Assembly: GCF_042186555.1 (NCBI RefSeq)
Contig: NC_133324.1
Coordinates: 220,583,145-220,647,144 of the forward strand
Direction of reading: 5' to 3'
Origin: Aquarana catesbeiana
Taxonomy: Eukaryota; Chordata; Amphibia; Anura; Ranidae
DNA: 64,000 nucleotides
Below the pieces are notes generated by a model. It was not told the origin of the DNA. It worked only from the letters and a program-made list of their open reading frames with translations, and ran no database searches. Made by a program: the position numbers and the translations under genes. This document shows, piece after piece, positions 11,333 through 23,341 of the stretch. Within the stretch, counting starts at the first letter, position 1. The number at the start of each line of letters is the position of its first letter.

Positions 11333-11475
11333 TATTCAGTGCGACTGTGGTAGTTTTCCACAACATGGATGAGCTCAGATGGTTAGAAGGCCATTCACCA
11401 GTGTGAGGTCATCAAGACATCTGGACCATCTACACCGGTGTTGTTCCGGCTGTCAATTCTAGGTTGTTGTTCAGC

Positions 11476-14400
11476 TCACTCTTTAGTAATTCTATTCAAT
11501 AGACTATCCGATGCAGAGTAGTGTACCCAGACATACCACAGTACCTTGTGTTTATCCCAGTCATCTCCTTCTCTGGCACGCATCTCCTCCATTAACATAA
11601 TCTCATTGAGAATGGTGATTGGTTTTCTGGGATTTAATTAATCCCGGTAGTATCGACAATAGGGCTATTTTAGGGGAGAAGGCTATGGAGATATCATACA
11701 TTTCATTATAAATCACGAATATACCTTTCCAGAAGGGGTGAATCTGAGCACATTCCCACCAGATATGGAGGTATGTTCCTTGTCCTCCGTGACAGCGCCA
11801 GCAGACATCAGAAGCACTGGGAAGCCTACTGTGAACCGAGATCGGGAGAGTAGCTTATAATTTTTCTCCTGCGTAAAGCTGGAGATTGAGGATTTGTGGG
11901 TGAATGTGAAAGAGGTCTGCCACTCCCCTGGAGAAATGTCCATGTCCAGGTCTCTGGACCATTTTTGTGTGAAGGTGGGGGGGAGGTTATGTGTGTGGGA
12001 GAAGATTTCCTTATAAATTATAGAAAGGAAATGTCCTTGCGTAGTCTGAGAGGGCTGGGATTGGTGGACAGAGCGTAGGTGTAATGTATAGTAACAACGC
12101 TACTGTGGTCAGTGGGAAGAGCATGTGTATGGAGCGGTGTTTAAGGTGGTATCCCCAGAGCAGAGCCCGCAGGTCCACTTGTGCCATGTCTTGTTCTACT
12201 ATTGTTGTTGGTTTGGTCAGGGGGTGTGGGAACCACTCAAGGATCCTGGAGATTATGGCAGAGTCATGGTATATTTCAAAGTCAGGAAGGCCGCTTCTGT
12301 ATTTGTGGGAGCATAGGACCTTGTGTTTTAATCTGGGGGGGGGTGCCAAATTAATTTAATTGCAAGGGATCGTAACGTGTGGTAGAAGGAAGTTGGGAGT
12401 GTGATAGGGAGGGCCTGGAACAGGTACAATAGTTTGGGGAGGATATCCATCTTAAGTACATTTATACATCCAAGCCATGGTAATTTGAGGTGGTGCCACG
12501 AGTCTAGGGAGCGTCGTATTTTAGCCAGTATAGGGCTGAAGTTTAGGGGTAGATGTCTTTGAAATTGCTAGGAATCTCAGTCCCCAGATATTTGATTGAT
12601 TTAGTTTGTCAATGGAAGGGGAAGTTTTGTTGAATAAGTGAACGGGTGTGGGTGGATAGGGATATGTTTATGGCTTCTGTTTTATTCGTGTTCAATTTAA
12701 AATTACTGTGGGAGCAAAAGCGAGCTAGTTCATGGAGAAAGGAGGGGATGCTGATTTGCAGCTGTGTTACATAGGGCAATAAGTTGTTGGCGTACAGGGA
12801 AAGCTTACAGTGGGCTGAGGGTGTGTGGATACCATTTATGGATTCGTTACTACGTATTGCCTGGGCTAAGTGTTCTATGGTGATGGCAAAGAGGAGGGGC
12901 ACAGTGGGCAGCCTTGTCTGGTTCCAAGTGTTCACCATTTGCTGTAACTTTCACTGATGGGTTGGAATAGAGTGATATGATTTTTGCTAGGAGTCTGGGA
13001 CCTAACCCTATCTGTTGAAGTGCTAGTTTGGGAAATGGCCAGCTGACCCTGTCAAATGCTTTTTCCGCATCGCATGCTAACAGGCATGCAGGGATGTGTT
13101 TACGTTGTGCGTAGGTGATCAATTGGAGAGTTTTTGTGGTGTTATCTCTGGCCTTGCGGCCCAGGACAAAGCCTACCTGGTCACTATGTATTAGGTCAGG
13201 TAGTATGGGGCCGAGACGGTTCGCAATTATTTTGGAGAACAATTTGAGGTCTACGTTAAGTAGGGAGATGGGTCTGTAATTGCCACAAATGGCTTGGTCC
13301 TTTCCTGGTTTTGGGATGACCACTATTTGGGGCTGTAATATATGGGAGGATAAGGGGTGGGAGTCATCTATTTCCTCAAAGGCTCGTGCAGTGAATGGGG
13401 CTAGCTGCTGGGCAAATGTCTTATAAAAGCGCATTGTGTAGCCGTCCGGTCCGGGGCTCTTACCGTTTTTTAGATTTTTAATTGCAAGTAAATATTCAGA
13501 TGTGGAGATGGGAGTTTCAAGATCCTCTAAAACGGCCAAAGGGATCCTGGGGAGGGCTGTTTCTAGGATGTATGTTGACATGTCGGTGTCTTCTTCTCTG
13601 GGGGATGTGTGGGGTGTCGAGGTGGGAGGTAGGTTGTATAGTGAGGAGTAATAGCTCCGTAATTCGGACTATTTCTGAGTTATTATATAATTTACGGTTA
13701 GGGTGTGCCAGTATATGTGGGATGGTCTGTCTAGGTTGTTTGGGGTGAAGGGTTTGTGCCAGGTGTTTGCCACATTTATTAGTCTGGGCGTAATGTAAGT
13801 GTCTTCCCTTGTCACGGCCACCAAAGAGTGCTCTGTTATGAGGTGAAGTAGGTCCCACCACGAGTTAGATAGTTCTATCAGTGTTCTAGGGTCAAGAGTG
13901 CATTTGTGAGTAGCCTCAAGTGAGGCGATAAGGGCAAACATACGCTTAATGTCCACAGTGCGGGCCTTTTTTAACAGAGAGCCATGCTGTATGAATATTC
14001 CCCTCAGAACACACTTTAGTGTTTTCCACTTGTTCATGTGTGAGGTCTCGTCTGTGGCATGGGTGTGTGTAAAGTCTTTAATTGCCACAGAGATTGCCAT
14101 CGAGCAAGCCAGGTCAGCCAGTAGGTTGTCGTTTAAGTCCCATGTGCAATGTGTGTGGGGTCTGGGTAGTCTGCCTAGTGTGAGGTGTACCGGGGCATGG
14201 TACGACCAAAGTTTTATCCCTATACTGCATTCCGGGTCACAGTCAAGCAGTGATTGGGATAGTAGGATGTAATCTATTCTGCTGTATGACCCGTGTGCCG
14301 AGGAGAAAAATGTGTAGTCTCTACCATCAGGATTAAGTATTCTCCAAGTATCCACCAAGGACAGGTTGGTGAGTATGGATCGTATTTTGGTTAAGGTGGA

Positions 14401-14884
14401 CGGTGTTATGTAGGACTTACCGGTAGAGGAGTCCAGTCTCTGCACCAATTGGGTGTTCAGGTCACCACCCAGTATCAGGTTAACAATTCTGAATGTTTCT
14501 AGGCGCGCTGCCACGGAGGATAGAAATGTTAGTTGATCCTGGTTAGGGAGATAAACGTTAGCTAACGTAAAAGTCGTTTGCATATGTTTCATTTTCAAAA
14601 ATATATAGTGCCCTGAAGGGTCAATCTGTGAGTCTAGTATTTCTGGGGTGAAATGCTATTGATACACCCTTTGATTTAGCAGTCGGATTTGTACTGTGAT
14701 ACCAGGTGGAGAAGTGTTTACTTGGGAGAGAAGGTATGGAATCTCATCGAAAGTGAGTTTCTTGGAGGAAGAGTATCTGGGTGTGGGCTCTGTGGAAGTG
14801 GTATAGTAATTGTCTGTGTTTCTCTGGAGTGTTGAATCCTCTGCAATTAAGTGAGGAAATTTGAAGGGCTAAGGTGGATGCCAT
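11476..14884 (-). pseudogene. L1/Tx1 ORF2 (endonuclease, reverse transcriptase, zinc knuckle), frameshifted
   Basis: The start chosen is the ATG at 14884, because the endonuclease opening follows at once (ALQISSLNCRGF, then LQETHF). Further motifs are GGDLN and SRIDYILLS in the APE-type endonuclease (to about 14150), GKSPGPDGYTMRFYK (about 13490-13440), NYRPISLLN and AFDRVSWPF in the RT, then a C-terminal CWRC and THYLHIWWEC-like zinc knuckle near 11800, ending at a stop at 11476-11478. Intact length would be about 1136 codons. At least four frame changes break it (for example near 14600, 13670-13580, 12850 and 12600). Its catalytic pattern matches the better-preserved copy at 49939-53730. 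Confidence 0.85.
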
Positions 14885-15730
14885 GGGTTAGGGAATGTGT
14901 GATGGAGGGCCATGAGAGAGAGACGACTATTGCATATCGCGTTAGCTGAATGTAGTGTATCAGGTGAGGGGGGGTAGGGGATAGGGGGGGAAGGGGGAGA
15001 GGAGAGAGAGAGGGTGCAAAGAGCAGAAATGGAAAAGAAAGATGTTCCCAGCACTGATGGTGTAGACCCGTAATTGGGGCTATCTCTCTGATCAAACAGG
15101 GAAATGAGTAAACATTGTAGAGTTATCCAGATTGTCTGTAGTCTGAGGGTTGTTCTCTCAGAGGAGGGGGAACAGTGCCCTCCAGTGACCATGGGGGGGA
15201 AACAACCATGGCCTCTGGAGAAGGCATTTACTAAATCTAACATTGAGAACAAAATCAATAAAGACCCTATGGTTCCTAAGGGGGGGGACGTGGCGGCACA
15301 AGCAGGGGGGGCTCCCCGCTCTGGCCAAAGAGTAATGTAAACAGATGAAACAAAACGTATACGTCAACATATATTTCTATGGAGACCCCCGACACCCCCA
15401 AAGAGTCCCCAAGGGGGTGTCCCGGGCGGACGAGGGTGGAGGGCCCCTATCAGAAGGGTCCCTCTTGTCCACTCGTATGAGAGCAGATAACAAGTCATAA
15501 TGAGGTAAAATAAGTTTGAACATAACAGTTTAAAACATGAACAGTTGCTATCTGGGTCCATTGCAGTGCTGCATCAGACATAACGGTTGCACACTTGGCA
15601 CATCCCAGGGGACCCTGTCTAACTGAGGTCAGGCAACCATATGTGGGTTGCTAACACAAACATACAGGGCCCCTGGGGTCAGGAGAATGTAAAGAGGCAG
15701 TCCCACCAGCCGGCGGGGCAAGTATGAGGT

Positions 15731-16828
15731 TCAGCCAGCTGGGGATTTGGAGGTGGTGGAACGGGAGCGCTTCTGCTTTGTGAAGGTAGTCCATCCAGTT
15801 GAGATTGGCAGGCCAGGTGTCGCTGCTTGTAGGGGCCAGTCAGGAATGCGGATTTGGGGGAGACCGGAGGTCCCCAGGAAACTAGTCAGGTCCCCCAGTG
15901 TGCGAAAGGTTGCTGTCTTGCCTTCGTGGGAGGCCCGTGAGCTGGAAGTGGAATCCCCATCAGTATTTGATGTTTTTTGATTGCAGAGCATCTGTGACCC
16001 GTTTAAGTGCCTTTCTCATCAGCAAGGTTTGTTTGGATAAATCTGTGAGCAGCATGACTGGAGTGTCATTAAACAAAATAGCGTCCTGTATGCGTGCTGC
16101 TTGTATGATATCAGCTTTAACCTTAAAGATTAAATCCTGCAAATGACATCCCTCGGGTATGCCGAGTTTGGATTGCGGAGACCTAATGATCTGTGAAGGC
16201 AATCGATTTCGATCAGGTTGTCTTTAGATTCAGCCATAATTTGATTAAATATTGTTGACACTGCAGTGTGTAAGTCCTTTGGTTCGATCGTTTCTGAGAG
16301 ACCACGGATCTGTATATTATTACGTCTGCTCCTGTTCTCTTGCGCATCGAGACCATAGAACAATTGCTGTATTTGTACAGTGTGCTCGTGGAGGATCTCC
16401 TCATGCTCTGTGAGTTTTGTAACTGAGCTCTCTAGAGTGTGTTTTATATCCTCTATGCGGTGGCCAATGTCTCTGTGCAGGTCAGTCAGCTCCTGCTTGT
16501 ATGATCTTACCAGTCTGCTTATGTATGATTCAATGTCATTTTTTGTGGGGAGTGCTTTGATCTAAGCCTCCATGTCCCATCCATTCCTGGAGCTGTGAGA
16601 GGGGGCTGAGGGGCTATCAGAGTGTTGGGAGCCATGTTCTGAGCCCTGTGGGGAATGCTGTGTCTGTGGGGGGAGTACCTGAGAGGCAGCATGTGCTGAG
16701 GCTGCACGTGTCTTGGAAGCAGGGGCTGCCTTGCCGTCCGAGCCGATTTTCTGCAGGAATTTGTCGATTTCTCCCATTTTCTGTGCTCCGGTGGGATGAG
16801 GAGCTGTGCTGGAGCCTCTCCTGTTCAT
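15731..16828 (-). pseudogene. L1/Tx1 ORF1 (coiled coil plus RRM-type RNA-binding protein), frameshifted
   Basis: ORF1 proteins of this clade coat the LINE RNA. On the minus strand, a low-complexity Ser/Pro/Ala leader (16828-16562) is followed by a heptad-rich coiled coil (about 16560-16340). Then comes the RRM entry SRRNNIQIRGLSE (about 16330) and a C-terminal domain with DTPVMLLTDLSKQTLL and WWGFHFQLTG. Frames change near 16562, 16400, 16140 and 15960. A start at 16828 or 16777 is equally possible. Confidence 0.75.
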
Positions 16829-16936
16829 TAGGCTCAGTGTGTGCCGAGGATGCCGCTGGATTGCATTGTTTAATGCAGCCGGAGCAGGAGCTCAGAGGAA
16901 ACACTTCCTACTCCTTCATCTGCCAGGCCACACCCC

Positions 16937-17080
16937 TAAATTGGCCCTAGTATATAAATGTGAGTTAGGGAGCTTAGATTGTAAGCTCCTTGAGGGTAGG
17001 AACCAATGTGAATGTACAATGTATATGTAAAGCGATGCGTAAATTGACAGCGCTATATAAGTACCTTAAATAATAATAAT
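16937..17080 (+). mobile_element. SINE tail with L2-like 3' end
   Basis: The text AAATTGGCCCTAGTATATAA, then TTAGATTGTAAGCTCCTTGA, then GTAAAGCGATGCGTAAATTG and GCGCTATATAAG ends in a TAA-repeat tail. The last 100 bases closely parallel the 3' end of the L2-type LINE at 34200-34343, the arrangement expected when a SINE borrows LINE machinery. Confidence 0.75.
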
Positions 17081-18290
17081 GCAACAGCTTTCCTGTGTAT
17101 TTCTGACCCTGTGTCTGGAATCCTGGGCAGCCAAACAGCAACAGATTATTAAGAAGTGGTCATGAGCAGATTTATTTTGTACCAGACCTACTACAGAGCA
17201 GCCAATGGAGGAATTTATGGAGCAAGATGTAACTTTGTAATAAATCTGTCGTACAATCTGTCTTACTGCTCTTGTTTACTGTTGCTCTGGTGTGCGACAG
17301 AATTGACAAGTGTTCTTTAGCGTCTCTTTTTTCTGTATACTGTGTCAATTTCTGAATCTGACCTTACTTGGTAGGACTGAATATCATGCTCAATCATTCT
17401 CTGGTTCGGAATGCTTGGTTAAATCTGATTGTTCTCTGTTTGAAACTGTCACACTCACAGTACCACTTCAGTTTCATACTGCTGGTAATAGTTTGGAGTA
17501 TCCACTCTAATTCTGTCTGCATGGCCACAACACAGAACTTGGAAGAACTCTCTTCAGTTAGGACACAAAGCAATAAAAACTTGGCAAAGGGTCTAATCTT
17601 TGACCACTGTATCCAAAACTAAATGAAAAGGTGTTTCCTTTACATACACTTCAAAGTATTTGAAGAAATTAAATTCCCTTATTTTAAGCAAGCAAATAAA
17701 CATTTAACCACATTGTATGCACAAGTTCTAGTCTGGGAATTTTGTTGATTGTAGAAATCAAACATTTCCAAATATGTTTTCTTTATGAAGTTGGAGCGGA
17801 TTACTTAAAATAGAGTGGCAAAGAGTTAAACCAACCTATAGTTTTCTATATCTCCCAGGGGTACTGTTAGTAAGATCTTAGTGGCAACAGTTGAGAATAG
17901 AGCTGGAAAGTAAAGTGACTGTGACACTTAGGGCAATGTCAGATGAGCAATCCATCCAGGTGTGAGAACTGGTTCCCATAATGGTGTCGCTCCCTCACTG
18001 AAATGCTGCAATATCTCACTGGCTAGTATGGGCTCAACATCACACTGGTTGGTAAGAGAGGCAACAATTGCATAAGAAAATAAAAGGGTCAACTACTAAT
18101 CTTGTCATTGGTGATGGGATCACTTTTCTGACATCAGTTTCATGTCTTTGCCAGAGTTGGGCTTTAAGATTCTGTATCTATATGTTGATATGGATCTAAA
18201 GAAAGTATGATATTTTTTTATTTTGAGGAATTGAGGAAATCCCTCCTGGAGTGAAGATAGTGATAGGATATAGTTGGTTTGGAATTGTAA
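17081..18290. other. No gene seen; unassigned
   Basis: AT-rich sequence with only short frames (the longest about 85 codons, without recognisable motifs). It could be unique DNA or an old repeat. The three bases before the Harbinger end are TAA. Confidence 0.3.
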
Positions 18291-18420
18291 TGCCCCGTAC
18301 ACACGGTCGGACTTTGTTCGGACATTCCGACAACAAAATCCTAGGATTTTTTCCGACGGATGTTGGCTCAAACTTGTTTTGCGTACACACGGTCGCACAA
18401 AGTTGTCGGAATTTCCGATC
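18291..18420. repeat. Left terminal and subterminal repeats of the Harbinger element
   Basis: The region holds three copies of a CGGTCGNACNNNGTT-CGGA type motif in alternating orientation (for example 18304-18330 and 18378-18412). These are likely binding sites for the transposase or its accessory protein; that role is inferred from family knowledge. Confidence 0.6.
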
Positions 18421-18819
18421 GCCAACCACGCGGTCACGTACACCATGTACGACGAGACTAGAAAAGGCCAGTTCAGAACCAAGCGTGGCACCCTTTGGGC
18501 TCCTTTTGCTAATCTCGTGTTAGTAAAAGTTTGGTGAGAGACGATTCGCGCTTTTTCAGACTCGTGGTTTTCAGATCGTTTTCTGCTGTTCAGTTTGTGC
18601 TTGTGGGTTTGTATCTGCTCTTCAGTGCGTGCAAGCAAGTTCCGCGTGACTTTAATTAGTCATTGTGTTCTTGTGCGTTCGTTACTGTTTTTCAGGTCGC
18701 TCTTCACAGGCCTTGCTGTTCTTCAGTGCGTTCTGTTACTTCGTTCTGAGCAGCCTTATAGAGTTCGTGCTGTGCGGGGGCTTGGTGTTGGGGTCCTGAC
18801 CTTGACACAAGTCCAGTCC

Positions 18820-20915
18820 ATGAACAGGGTGGGGAGGAGTTCATGGACCAAGAATTGGTTGCTTCAGCGTGACCAGTTCTCTCATATGCCTTTGCTCCGT
18901 GAGATCCGTGAGAATAATCCTGATGATTTCAGGAACTTTCTCAGGATGACGGACCCCGTATTTCACCATCTGCTGGTTTTGCTGACCCCCTATATCAGCA
19001 GGCAGGATACCTGCATGAGGCAAGCCATCACTCCGGAGCAGAGGCTGGTCGCTACCCTGCGGTACTTGGCGACAGGGAGAAGCCTGCAGGACCTCAAGTT
19101 CTCGACAGGCATCTCCCCCCAGGCTCTGGGGATCATTATCCCAGAAACCTGTTCTGCCATCATCCAGGTCCTGCAGAAGGAGTATATGAAGGTAAGATTT
19201 TTATCCTTTAATATCACATTTTATTGTATATAATGTTTGCTAATGTAATGTATTTCTTTTCTCATTCCCTAATTACTATGATTGTAATATGCTGTGAATG
19301 TCCCCTTTGTCCTCATTTATGCTGGATTTTTATGTAATTCATTTTTTAGGTCCTTCATACAGATTGCCCTTCAATAACCTCCCCAGCATGTTCTTCTGGC
19401 CCTATATTCACCTCATGTAGTCACTTAACAATGTATTTTATCAGCTCCATAGTAGTGGTTTACCCCAAACACCCCCTAAAATGTTTAGAAATGTGATTTG
19501 TGCTTTAAATTCAGGCAGAGTGGCAGAGGCTTTTTTTTGTAGTGTCCCCAAATCATTTTTCTCAACCCTCCCTCCCCCCAACTGCTAAGTCAGCTGATCC
19601 CAATTCTCTATCTATCCTCAATCATCTATCTGCTGACTTTGCCAAACCCATACACACTATACCCATCTCTTTAGTGGTCAGATGTATGGATGAATTCCCC
19701 AAAGCATGTAGTGCAAGGGCCTGCCTGTATACTTTCAAATGGTACTGTTTAAAGTTTTTGTATACTATTATTATCTTGATAGGTAATAGCAGAATGTCCA
19801 AATGTGCTCAAATGTGTACAATGTGTATTTATATCTTTGTATTATGACACTTCTTACCTGTCCAGTGGGCTGCCAATAGTGTAATTAAGGAGGGGCTGTT
19901 CAAAGTAATACCCATTATTTAGGCATTCATCTCTCAATGAAGTGAGGAGGGTTACCTGTCCAAGATTTCCCCACCCCCATAATGTTAGAAATGGCCCATG
20001 AGAGGGGGGGGGAATATGATAGGTGTACCTTATACTTTGGTGTTGTTAAATTCCCCTTAATAAATGCTATCTGGAGGTTGGCCAAGAATGTTTGTGTCTA
20101 ATCTGCTTGCCATGTTTATGTGCAAAAATATTAAATTTTTTCTGTTTTCCTCAACAGTTTCCTTCCACGCCACAGGAATGGCAGACTGTGGCCTCCCACT
20201 TTGCCGAGCGGTGGGACTTTCCTAACTGCGGAGGGGCAATTGATGGGAAACACATCCACATCGTAGACCACCCAACTCGGGGTCCTACTATTTCAACTAT
20301 AAGGGGTACAATAGTATTGTGATGTTGGCGGTGGTGTCGGCTAATTACGACTTCTTGTATGTGGACATGGGGAAGAATGGCCGGATGTCCGATGGTGGAG
20401 TCATCGCCCAGACGGAGTTCTACAGGTGTCTCCAGAATGGCAGCTTGGACTTGCCACCTCCAGAGGACAATGTGGAAGGTCTCCCATTTGTGTTTGTTGC
20501 TGATGAAGCGTTTGCGCTGGGGGACCATCTTATGCGGCCATTCCCGATGAGGACCCTCACCCCGGAACAGAGGGTTTTTAATTACCAGCTGGCCAGAGCC
20601 CGAAGAGTGGTAGAGAACACATTTGGAATCCTGGCCAGCCGGTTCCGCCTATTTCTGACACCCATCCATATGACGGAGTATAAACTTAATCATATAATCC
20701 TGGAGTGCTGTATTCTCCATAACTTTTTACGCAAACATTCCGCCAACTATGCTGGCTCAGTTGGGCCTGAGGCCGGAATGATCCATGAAACCACACTGAC
20801 GGCGCTTGAAAGTGGCCATCCTAGCTTGCCCTCCCTGAGTGCCCGTGATGTCCGGTTACGATACCTGGAGTTCTTTGCGGGTAGGTGGGCCATCAATATG
20901 CCAGCAAATTTGTGA
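18820..20915 (+). pseudogene. Harbinger transposase (HARBI1-like DDE nuclease), one intron, one frameshift
   Basis: The product would be the nuclear DDE transposase that cuts the element ends. Exon 1 runs from the ATG at 18820 to 19191 (124 codons). The junctions AAG|GTAAGA and TCAACAG|TTTCC define a 966-bp phase-0 intron. Exon 2 runs 20158-20915. The DDE residues are visible: Asp in IDGKHIHI (20242), Asp in SDGGV (20391) and Glu in VENTFGILASRFR (20613). Total about 377 residues, close to the HARBI1 family length. A helix-rich N-terminal part (residues about 1-124) is typical of the family. One base appears to be missing near 20281-20285, where the frame changes between PTRG and the YYFNYKGYNS-like continuation. 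Otherwise the exon is fully open. AATAAA lies at 20927. Confidence 0.88.
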
Positions 20916-21498
20916 AGCCTTTATCAAATAAAAAAGCAAAAAAAGAAAATCTTTGTGGACATTTACTGCTTGTGTTTGTTTTAGCTGATCGTGACAGAAA
21001 TGTGTTGAGTCCAGAAAATGGCGTGATTGTGTAACCTTATACAAAGCACTGTTGGGTGTTATTTACTAAAGGCAAAGACACTTTGCACTACAAGTGCACT
21101 GAAACTGCACTTGTAGAGCAAAGAGGATTTGCCCTTAAGAAATAACCCCCATTTTCACAGAAAACAGCAATGACATCACCAACAAAGTGTTTTAGCGTTG
21201 ACACAATAATCCACACATTCTTGCTTAACAATCTCTTTAATACCTGCACAATCACATGTGCATTTAGAAAAGTTTTTTCTAACAAAACAACATGTTTGTG
21301 GTATAACAATGTTTGGGGTGGCATTATCAAACAGATAAATGTCCATTTAAGCTAAAACAGGCATGTGTAAAACCAACAAGAAAGCCACAAATCTTGAACT
21401 TACAAAGTTCACATTTGGTAGAACTTGAAGGCAATATCAGACATGAGTATTTAGGAACTGTGTTTGATATTGCGTTCAGATGGGGTGAAGTCACCCCA

Positions 21499-21722
21499 GG
21501 AAAAGCCAAATTTGGAAGATGCACACAAATTTCCCAATGTCAACATGTGCTAGCTGCCATCACGGGGGATCAAGGGACGTGTTTTGGGGGAGCAACCCCT
21601 TCCTCTCAGCTACTTTATTATTGAGGAAGGGGTTGCACCCCCAAAACGTGTCCATTGATCTCCCGTGATGGCAGATAGCACATGTTGGCACACTGTGTGC
21701 ATCCTCCAAATTAGGCTTTTCG
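21499..21722. repeat. Long palindrome between the converging transposase and Myb-like genes
   Basis: The arms, about 21499-21607 and 21622-21722, are reverse complements with scattered mismatches (for example ACATGTGCTAGCTGCCATCA against its partner near 21690). The short loop carries TTTATT at 21614, which is AATAAA on the minus strand and is the likely poly(A) signal of the Myb-like gene. The transposase poly(A) signal lies just outside at 20927. Confidence 0.8.
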
Positions 21723-21782
21723 ACAAATCTTTCAAACATTGTGAACATTGGAGCACACAAAAAAAAGGAATTGGGAGGGGTT

Positions 21783-23066
21783 TTAAATTCGCCCCAAAAC
21801 ATCAATGATGTTTTTATTTTTTTGAATAACATCATTGATCTTTTTATTGAGGTTTTCCAATTCTAAATTACACCCCCTGATCTCCCCGATCAGGATCTGG
21901 GCACTTTCTGATGTGAAAGGATCTGGATCCACAACATCACGATCACCTAAAAAGAGAGAAACACAAAAAAAAGGTATCAAAAAAATGCCGTCATACATCT
22001 CTTACCTGAGTCTGTGGTCACCTGTTGTGGTGACAATTTCCACCACATCTTCCTCCTCCTGCACTTCTTGTGTTGGGTGGATTTCCCCTTCTTCCAGAGG
22101 TGGGGGGTCTGTGTTCTCCTCGGATGAGGGGTGTCCTCTGAGTCTTTTCTCCCCTATGTAAAAAAAAAATGAAAACATTGCTTGGAAGTGGGGTACAATT
22201 GTCTATTTTGGCAGAGTTCCAAAATGTTCAGTGCATTCAATGCATTTTCAGTGTCCTTTGTCAAGCTGCAATACTTTACCTGTTTGGTACAAGCTTCACA
22301 GATGTAGCCCCCCCCCCTATAGTATACACTGGAGCACCTGTGTGGCCCCCTTAATAAAAATGGTGTTCTTGTGTCCCACACTAGTGCTCCAGTGTCCAGA
22401 TGTGAAAACAGCTGCTGAGTGTCCTCTCCTTACAAAGAATCTATTTTGCATTTCATTCTAGTAACAAAGCCATCTACACAACCAAAATAGTTTATGACAA
22501 GTAGGGCGTAAAAATTGTGGCCAAATGCATATGGCCTAAACAATGGTGTTTTATAGGCCGAAAGAAAAATGTTTGATACGAACGAATAATGTACCCATGA
22601 ACATGAAATTTGCCATGTAAAAATGTAGACTTGTAAGAAAAGCACATGGAGCAGCACGAACGTAATAAACATAAAGAATAGGAACACAGGACAACTACTT
22701 ACTTTTGTGCAGCACTCTCCGGATCTTTCTGTACTTCTCATGTTCTCTTAATTTCAGGTCCGACCACCGTTTCCTAAGCTGATCTTTCGATCATCGTACC
22801 CCGAAATGCCGGTGCAGACTCCTGACCACTTTCGCCATTATCTTGGCCTTTCGACCATTGGGGTTGGGGTAAGGTCCATACTTCTCCTTATAGTCGGCCC
22901 TCTTCAGGATGTCCACCATCTCCAACATCTCCTCAAAGGACATATTTGAGGCCTTAAATCTCCTTCTGGATCCAGACATTTCAGGCTCCAGGCTTTCCTC
23001 CTCCTCCTCCTCTTTGCTATAATTAGCACGCACCTGCTGTGTATCCGCCATGTGCTCTTCCCCCAC
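21783..23066 (-). pseudogene. Myb/SANT-like DNA-binding protein of the Harbinger element, three exons
   Basis: This is the accessory DNA-binding gene expected in Harbinger elements, whose product helps bring transposase to nucleus and DNA. Exon 1 (23066-22703) encodes an acidic run, then a trihelix/SANT-type domain ending in DQLRKRWSDLKLREHEKYRK and RRVLHK. One indel near 22795 separates the two halves. Exon 2 (22153-22006) is acidic (SSEENTDPPPLEEGEI). Exon 3 (21946-21783) encodes a Leu/Ile/Asn heptad coiled coil (LELENLNKKINDVIQKNKN) ending in a stop. Splice signals are AAAA|GTAAGT, CATAG|GGG, CTCAG|GTAAGA and TTTTTAG|GTG. By my reading exons 2 and 3 do not join in one phase, so a second indel is likely. 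A start at 23066 or 23051 (MADTQQ) is possible. Confidence 0.78.
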
Positions 23067-23341
23067 TGCGTCGAACGAAAAGGGGCGGGGAATAGACTAG
23101 AAAGAACGTCAGGGGCGGGAGGAGTTACACGCATGCTCAGTGTGTATAAAGCGTAACACGCGTGCGTATTACGTACGATCTGTGAGCGGAGGAAGGAGCA
23201 TCGAAAGCACTGATCGTGATAACGAAGGTAAGATCTAAACTTGGGCCTATACTGCTTCGAAATTGAAGCCTATATTGTAACAAGATTAGGAGAGTTTGGC
23301 CTGACCTTAGGGTTTGTCTTGTGTTGTGTCTTGCAGAGAAA
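23067..23341. promoter_or_regulatory. Bidirectional promoter between Myb-like and MADF genes
   Basis: Only 275 bp separate the two divergent start codons. The segment is GC-rich with GGGGCGGG boxes at 23082-23090 and 23112-23118, and a TATAAA at 23145-23150 directed to the MADF gene. About 80 bp after the TATA box, GAAG|GTAAGATC (near 23228) and TTGCAG|AGAAAATGG (near 23336) suggest a 5'-UTR intron. A shared promoter would tie expression of the two accessory genes together. Confidence 0.6.

Larger units (their letters stand above)
11335..16935 (-). mobile_element. Nearly full-length but decayed L1/Tx1 LINE
   Basis: On the minus strand a GC-rich 5' leader (from about 16935) is followed by ORF1 (16828-15731), a spacer, ORF2 (14884-11476) and a short 3' region ending in an AT-rich TATATATCTATACA stretch near 11340. 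Both ORFs are broken by frameshifts. No clear target duplication was found. SINE sequence borders it on both sides in the same orientation. Confidence 0.75.
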
